NCBI GenBank assembly: GCA_020881915.1
Contig: JAJFPB010000003.1
Span: forward strand, 2,976,001-3,040,000
Source of the DNA: Paramyrothecium sp. XJ0827
Taxonomy: Eukaryota > Ascomycota > Sordariomycetes > Hypocreales > Stachybotryaceae
DNA length: 64,000 nucleotides
Reading direction: 5' to 3'
Within the stretch, counting starts at the first letter, position 1; each line of letters begins with the position of its first letter. This document shows, one piece after another, positions 58,797-64,000 of the stretch. The translations under genes were made by a program, and so were the position numbers. The notes under the pieces were generated by a model. That model searched no databases. It had not been told where the DNA came from and saw only the letters and a list, made by a program, of their open reading frames with translations.

Positions 58797-58932
58797 TCGT
58801 AAATAGTATTAGTAAATTAAATTATTTTTGAAATAAAAATATAATTGTTCTTAAATAAAAATAAAATAATTTTTAAGGATTTTTTATTTTATTTTATAGA
58901 ATTTACTTAAAATTTTTAATTAATCTATTTAC
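58797..58932. other. Sharply bounded AT-rich island
   Basis: About 135 bp composed almost wholly of A and T (for example TTAAATAAAAATAAAATAAT), flanked by sequence near 50 percent GC. It is too short and featureless to name. It could be a mitochondrial-DNA fragment, a RIP-mutated remnant or a nucleosome-free promoter element. Confidence 0.75.
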
Positions 58933-59537
58933 AAGAAAACCTACTGCTTCTTCTATATTCATTAGTACCTACCTAGTCTCGCGGTCCGGGTTTTTCTGCT
59001 AGCCGCTTGGGTGCCTTGGTGTGACGGAAACATGCATGACCTCGATACCGGGTTGTTGGGATCGGCATCTTGGCTGTTACATCAATGTATTCTTGCCATT
59101 TGGCCTGTCCTACCCAAGAGGCGTAAATTGGCTAGAATCACGACGTGTCTCACCTGCTTCAACACGATTTCAAGGAACTACCATCCACGTGCCTGCTCCC
59201 AAGCAAGATGCAAACCCCTCTTCCCTCCCTTGAATTCGTGGACGAGGTCCAGGCTAAGCTTTCAGCGCGGTGCCAAGTCTGATTTAACTCGCCGCAGAGC
59301 GAAACACACGCCTGCGTTAGCCAGTGCCGGAACAGTTTCCGCTAAGCCGTCTTTGGAATTGCAGCAAACTGCCAGCCTTTACCCCCCAACCCCCTCCCTC
59401 CTGTCAGATCCCCATCCATCAAACGCAGAGCCGCCACGGACATTCGGATCAGAGCGGCCGCACTGCACCGACGCCTTATCGCTGCTCCCCTCGCCCCGGA
59501 AGTTCCCCTCTGTCCTTGCCAGACCAGACACTTCCAG

Positions 59538-59573
59538 TACCCGTATACCGTATACCGTACGCCGTATACCGTG
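59538..59573. repeat. TATACCG repeat in the NT-C2 gene promoter
   Basis: Units of CCGTATA/CCGTACG repeated about four times, roughly 250 bp before the proposed start codon. Confidence 0.7.
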
Positions 59574-59757
59574 TCTCTTGGCCTGAGCCTTGGTCCCAAA
59601 GAGCCGCTCGCTCTCCACACCACACCACACCCCTCCCTCCCCTTTCCAGATACGTCTGATATCTGACCTCGGCCGGCTCGGAGTCCAATCCTCCTCTCAC
59701 TCAGTAAACCCGCGACTTGCTACTGGGCCTTACTACCTGGCCCTGTATTTGGATCGG

Positions 59758-59780
59758 GACCTGGACCTGGACCTGGACCC
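59758..59780. repeat. GGACCT hexamer repeat in the leader of the NT-C2 gene
   Basis: Three to four consecutive GACCTG units about 40 bp before the proposed ATG. Confidence 0.75.
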
Positions 59781-59818
59781 TCCCTTGCCGCAGGACCGGC
59801 CTGAGATGGTCTAGAACC

Positions 59819-61818
59819 ATGACCTCACTAAGTAAGCTCTGCAGCACAAGCACAATCGCCTCCGGCGTTGCTTTTCCGTCCATTCCACAATCGCTGTCCG
59901 AGACATTTTCCCTTTGCCATGTCACTTTGCTTTACTTCACACTTCACCTTTTCCTCCTCTCCCCACACCCTCCACAACCTTTCTTTGTCCTGCTCGTGCA
60001 AGGCACATCTCATCTTGGCGTGTCCCCCATGAAGCCTCTCTTTTCGCTGAACATGCCCAATCTTGCCTTTGTCTCGCCACGTTCCTTGCTCCGGTTCGAG
60101 TGAGCCTCCACCGAGTACATACATAGCCCGTCCTTACTGGGTGCCGCGAGCCACCCGATCGCCCGTTTTCGATCCCCTTTCCAATTGTGGCCTGCACAAC
60201 CAAATCGAAAATCTAAACTGACATGCATTTCCCCCTGGCAGTTGGCAAGGCCCGTAGGGTGAGGAGTTCCACACTTGGTAGTTCACCCCCCTGGATCATG
60301 CTAACTCGCCTCACATTAGCCAAAGTTTGAGTTGCATCTTCATGTGAGCCTTCACCTCTACATGTGTCTAGTAGTTCGGCGCTCATTCAGTTCACACAGA
60401 TTCATGATCTAAGTAATGTCCCGCTCGTCTCGGGCAGCTCCTACATAAAATGGCATCTCACTCACTCCCTGCACGCCGAGCATCGCGGCCGCACGGGCAA
60501 ATGCCCCATCGCCAATCACCGCGTTGACTACAACTATCGGAAGCTGATCCCTTCCATTCGCATCTCCATTGACAAGAACAACCACCTGACCGAATGCCCC
60601 ATCGAGTTTGAGATTCTCCAGGAATTCGCCGTCGCCGAGAAGATCACCCTCGGCACTGTTCGTCTCAACCTGAGCGAGTACGTCGAGGAGAGTGAGACGC
60701 ACGTCAAAGAAGTCGTGAGCCCCCGGAAGCGCAGCAGCAGCCTCAACGTCAGCCCAAAGTCCAAGACAGCTGCGGTCGCGAGCGCTGTCGCCGATGCAAG
60801 TGGCCATGTCACCGCCGCCGAGGAGGAGCAGGTTGAAGAGGGTATCGTGAGACGCTATCTCATGCAAGACAGCAAGATCAATAGCACCCTGCGCATCAGC
60901 ATCCTCATGGTCCAAGTCGACGGCGAGCGCAGCTACGTTGCGCCCGCTCTTCGAACGGCACCCGTCTTTGGCGGCATCGCTGGTCTCATGGCGCCTGAGC
61001 AAGTCGAAGACGAGATCGGACGTACGTGACCTTTCCGCTGTGTGATCAAACCTCAAGCAAGCTTTGCCCACTGACCGCCCGATGCAGCACTTCCCAGCGT
61101 CTCCAAATCACGCGACCAGGCCGAGGTCCAGGACCTCTACCGCCGCACGCTCGCCGCGTCCTGGCACCGCCAGCCCTCCGAGCTGGCGGCCGACGAGTGC
61201 ATCGAGGATATCTTCTCCGGCGGCAACGGCTGGCGCACCGCCGGCGACAGCACCAGCAGCGAGGTCGACGACGCCGACTCGGGCCATTACGATACCCTTC
61301 GGCCCAACGACCTCCGCCGCGTCAGCCACCACCTCCGACGCAGTAGCCAGACGGACACGCAGCACCACCACACGCACCACCACCATCACCACCACTCCCA
61401 TCACCACCACCACATGACGCACAACTACAGCCACTACAAGCACCGCCGCTCCAACAGCGCCTCCAGCGACAAGAGCTCCACCACCGTCGTGGGCAACTCT
61501 GCCACGACCCCGACCACCACCACCGGCAGCATCGCCAGCAGCACCCAGAAGGCGCGCATCCCCCAACACTCCCGCACCGCCAGCAGGACGTCGCTACGCA
61601 GCGGCGGCGGCGGCGGCGGCGACGACAGCCTAGACGAAGGCGACGGTTTCGGCAGGAGCCGCAGCGGCAGCCTCGCGAGCATGACGCCCACCCTCAACAG
61701 TGACCGGGCGCGGGAGCACGGCGGGCTGAAGCACGTCAGGGAGGTGCACGAGACGGAGATCAGGGACGACCTGGTCGCGTGGCGACTGCCGGGAGGCAGC
61801 GAAATTACGGCGGCGTAA
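59819..61818 (+). CDS. NT-C2 domain protein (EEIG/EHBP1-type N-terminal C2), five exons including three micro-exons
   Basis: Fungal protein with an N-terminal NT-C2 domain (PF10358 type), a membrane- or protein-binding beta-sandwich; role undefined. Model: exons 59819-59831 (13 nt), 60242-60258 (17 nt), 60320-60343 (24 nt), 60400-61021 and 61088-61818, in total 468 residues in frame. The micro-exons spell MTSL-IGKARR-PKFELHLH and join to IHDLSNVPLVSGSSYIKWHL, exactly the expected family start; all junctions have GT-AG signals. The C2 domain runs to ~180 (EHRGRTGKCPIANHRVDYNY, CPIEFEILQEF, LGTVRLNLSEYVE). A conserved helix follows (DLYRRTLAASW). Residues ~318-345 are His-rich, then Ser/Thr-rich and a Gly run. 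The 409-nt first intron is the longest in the window. Confidence 0.85.
61366..61415 (+). repeat. CAC/CAT triplet run encoding a His-rich stretch
   Basis: Near-continuous His codons inside the NT-C2 gene; a low-complexity disordered segment. Confidence 0.85.
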
Positions 61819-62196
61819 AGGATGTTGAGCCCAAGGGCTAATTTAAATGACGATCACGTTCCCGGCATATGAGATAGCGTGTTTTTGTTGTTATGAACTT
61901 GATTCTTTTCAATGACACTTTTTTTTTCTTCAATACTCCTCATCGTGAAAACCGTTTCGTATCTGACCTGAGCCGTTCTCGCAAAGAACCGCTGTGCTCT
62001 AAACCTCTAAAGTACGTTAAGCATACCTCCTTTTTTTTCTTTCCTTCTTCTTCTTTCCCACCACCCTTCACTCATCACTTCGATGACTCCAGTCTATATG
62101 CGCTGCGTAGAAACTCTTTTTTTTCACACATCGTCCTAGAAGCCTCGTTCTTCCAAGTCATAACGTCCCATCGAACAATCGTCCATCTTCCTCCGC
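61819..62196. other. Convergent spacer between the NT-C2 gene and SSZ1
   Basis: 378 bp with T-rich runs (61919-61930, 62029-62040, 62117-62124); serves as 3' UTRs of both genes. Confidence 0.6.
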
Positions 62197-64000
62197 TCAG
62201 GGGGCCTGGAGGTTACCCCTGACGCCGCCTTTGCTGCCGACCTCGCGCGCCGTGATGGTGACGCTCAGGTCGGCCTGGACGTTGACAGTGACCTCGACCT
62301 TGGAGCCCTTCTTGACGCCGCGGACGGCAGCCTCGGCGAGGTCCTTGCCGACCTTCCACTCCTTCTCGCGCTTCTCCTCCTCTTCCTCGTCGCTGAAGTC
62401 GGAGTCGTCCTCGTCATCATCGTCGTCACCGTTCTGAGCGGGCTTCTCGGCCTTGGGCTCGGGCTTGGTGACCTTGATGTGGGTGTTGCCCTCAACGACC
62501 TTGATCAGAACGTCACCGCCATCCTTGGGGCCGGGGATCTGGACGGTTCGGCGGGCGGGCACGGCAGTCTCGGTAGCCATGATTGGCAGGAAGACGTTGC
62601 TGCCATCGGGACCAGTGGTCAGGACGCCAATGGCGTTGGAGATGTGCTTAACCGTGGTGACGGCGGGGTGAGTCGACTGCTCAATGTCGGTGGACTCGTA
62701 CTCCTGAATCAGGGAAGCCTGCAGAGCGGCACCGCGAGCCTGCACCTCGGAGGGGTTGATGGCAGTAGTGCTCGTGGCAGGGGCGAGGATGGCAGTGCTC
62801 TCGGGGAAAATGCCACGCAGGTTGTTGGCCACGCGAGGGGTGTGCGAAGTACCACCGCACATGATGACCTCGTCGACGTCGAGAACGTCCAGCTCGGCCT
62901 TCTTGATGGCGCTCTCAACCAGGCGGTTGAAGCCCTCGAAGACCTTGCGGCCGACCATCTCGTAACGCAGGCGGTTGATGGTGGAAGAGAAGTCATAGCC
63001 GTCAGCCAAGCTCTCAACGCTGAACTGGGCGTTGGCACCCAGGCTGAGGGCGCGCTTGGTAGCCTCGGACTCGAGACGGAGCTTGGCCAGGCTCCTGGGG
63101 TTTGACCGGGGGTCGGTGTTGTGCTTCTTGATGAACTCCTTGGCGAAGTGGTCCATCAGGACCTGGTCGAGGTGGACACCAGCGAACTCGTAGTCGTGGA
63201 CGGTGGAGAGGATGGTGTACATGCCGCCTCTCGAGGCGATGACGGCAACGTCTGAGCGGGTGCCGCCGAGGTCAGCGACGACGACGATCTTGTCCTCAAC
63301 CTTGGCCTCGGGGCGGGCATCGTACGCCAGGACGGCGGCGACGGGGTCGGAGATGAGCTGCAGGATCTCGAGGCCGGCGTCGTTGGCGGCCTTGGTCAGC
63401 GCCTCACGCTGCTTGTCGTTGAAGTTGGTGGGGACGGTGATGACGGCCGAGGTGACCTTCTTGCCCAGGTAGTCGGAGGCGGACTGGACGAGGCGGCGCA
63501 GGATGCGGGTGGTGGCCTCGGAAACGGAGACGGCAGAGGCGTCGGCCTCGCTACCCTTGTCCTGGACGGAGAAGGAGACGGTGCCAGAGGCGTCCTGGGG
63601 GTGGGCGGTGCCATGGCAGTGGGTGGGGTCGATGGACTTGAAACTGCAGAGATATCCAGGTTAGCCTTTTGCTCTTGAGCGCGCAACGCAGGTGTGGGCG
63701 GGTGTCGTACTCCTTTCCGAGGAAGTCACGGAAGTATGCGATGGTGTTGTTCGGGTTGCGGACAGTGAAAGCCCTGGCCTGAGTGCCGTAGTACTCGTCG
63801 CCGTCGACGTAGGACAGCACGGTGGGGATCTGTCGGTCTGGAAGCACGCTCACAGGTCAGCATTCGGTTCCCATCTCCCACGGCATTCCCAGCACGATAT
63901 GCCGCGGGCCAGCATGTTCATGCTCATTGTTTCGCCCGAAACGCACCTCCGTCCTCGTTGGCAATGACCTCGGCCTTGTCGTCGACGGTGAAGGCGATGG
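62197..64000 (-). CDS. SSZ1: Ribosome-associated Hsp70-like SSZ1, 5' truncated by window edge
   Basis: Atypical Hsp70 that pairs with the J-protein zuotin in the ribosome-associated complex and helps fold nascent chains. Visible exons: up to 63947 (partial), 63837-63711 and 63643-62197, introns 109 and 67 nt; the first codons lie beyond the right edge. Diagnostic pieces: IAFTVDDKAEVIANEDG, DRQIPTVLSYVDGDEYYGTQ, FRDFLGKDFKSIDPTHCHGT, VVVADLGGTRSDVAVIASRG, and VIMCGGTSHTPRVANNLRGI. DLGGTRSD replaces the canonical DLGGGTFD of active Hsp70s, as known for SSZ1. An acidic tract (DDDDDEDDSDFSDEEEEE) precedes a short C-terminal region instead of a full substrate-binding domain. Convergent with the NT-C2 gene. 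Confidence 0.93.

Larger units (their letters stand above)
58262..59818. other. 1.56-kb divergent spacer between POP1 and the NT-C2 gene
   Basis: Carries GGTACC motifs at 58421-58545 on the POP1 side, an AT island at 58797-58932, and a C-rich leader with TATACCG and GGACCT repeats on the NT-C2 side. No gene recognised. Confidence 0.6.

Noticed and set aside
62479..63105. 208-codon frame antisense to SSZ1
   Set aside because: Antisense shadow of a strongly codon-biased gene.
1..64000. CRISPR arrays, insertion sequences, full transposons, rRNA genes
   Set aside because: Looked for direct repeats with spacers, terminal inverted repeats, transposase or reverse transcriptase motifs and rRNA signatures; none seen.

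Overview
The window is nuclear DNA of a filamentous ascomycete, most likely a Sordariomycete. The genes carry short introns (about 47-192 nt) with GTRNGT donors, CTRAC-like branch sites and YAG acceptors. The proteins match filamentous-fungal families: an AreA/NIT2-type GATA factor, a DBF2/SidB kinase, an RGD1-type F-BAR RhoGAP, MED12 and SSZ1. I see no bacterial, viral or CRISPR features. Exon models were built by hand from splice signals, reading frame and family resemblance; nearly all give a continuous frame.

Layout. 1-2040 (-): a 14-TM MFS drug/toxin efflux transporter, cut by the left edge. 2041-11182: a 9.1-kb stretch with no recognisable gene, ending in the promoter and long leader of the nitrogen regulator areA/nit-2 (11183-14383, +). 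15088-22349: two identical tRNA-Arg(ACG) genes (-), with an F-box-like protein and an 11-exon secreted protein of unknown function between them. 22613-23506 (-): a small GPI-anchored-type protein with an EF-hand-like loop. 24428-26495 (-): the DBF2-family mitotic exit/septation kinase. 27868-28719 (+): a secreted CREG-like flavin-fold protein. 31520-36247 (+): Mediator subunit MED12, convergent with the RhoGAP RGD1 (37653-40327, -). 42759-43278 (-): ribosomal protein eS28. 44690-46826 (-): an RBR-type E3 ubiquitin ligase. 50715-51617 (+): a secreted class-2 lipase. 53572-54638 (+): the elongation factor EAF. 55541-58261 (-): the RNase P/MRP protein POP1. 59819-61818 (+): an NT-C2 domain protein that begins with three micro-exons. 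62197-64000 (-): the ribosome-associated Hsp70 SSZ1, cut by the right edge.

There is no obvious biosynthetic cluster. The right two thirds is mostly conserved housekeeping genes: transcription (MED12, EAF), RNA processing (POP1), translation (eS28, SSZ1, tRNA), cell cycle and polarity (DBF2, RGD1), and ubiquitin. The left third, plus the secreted proteins and the lipase, is more accessory in character.

The points most worth a second look are: the micro-exon start of the NT-C2 gene; the intron-dense secreted protein with a Gly/Ala hydrophobic core; the EF-hand-like loop in the surface protein; a sharp 130-bp AT island between POP1 and the NT-C2 gene; recurrent GGTAC/AAGGTA-rich blocks 5' of many genes; a tandem GATA site upstream of areA; and an 11-nt poly-G run next to the MFS start codon.
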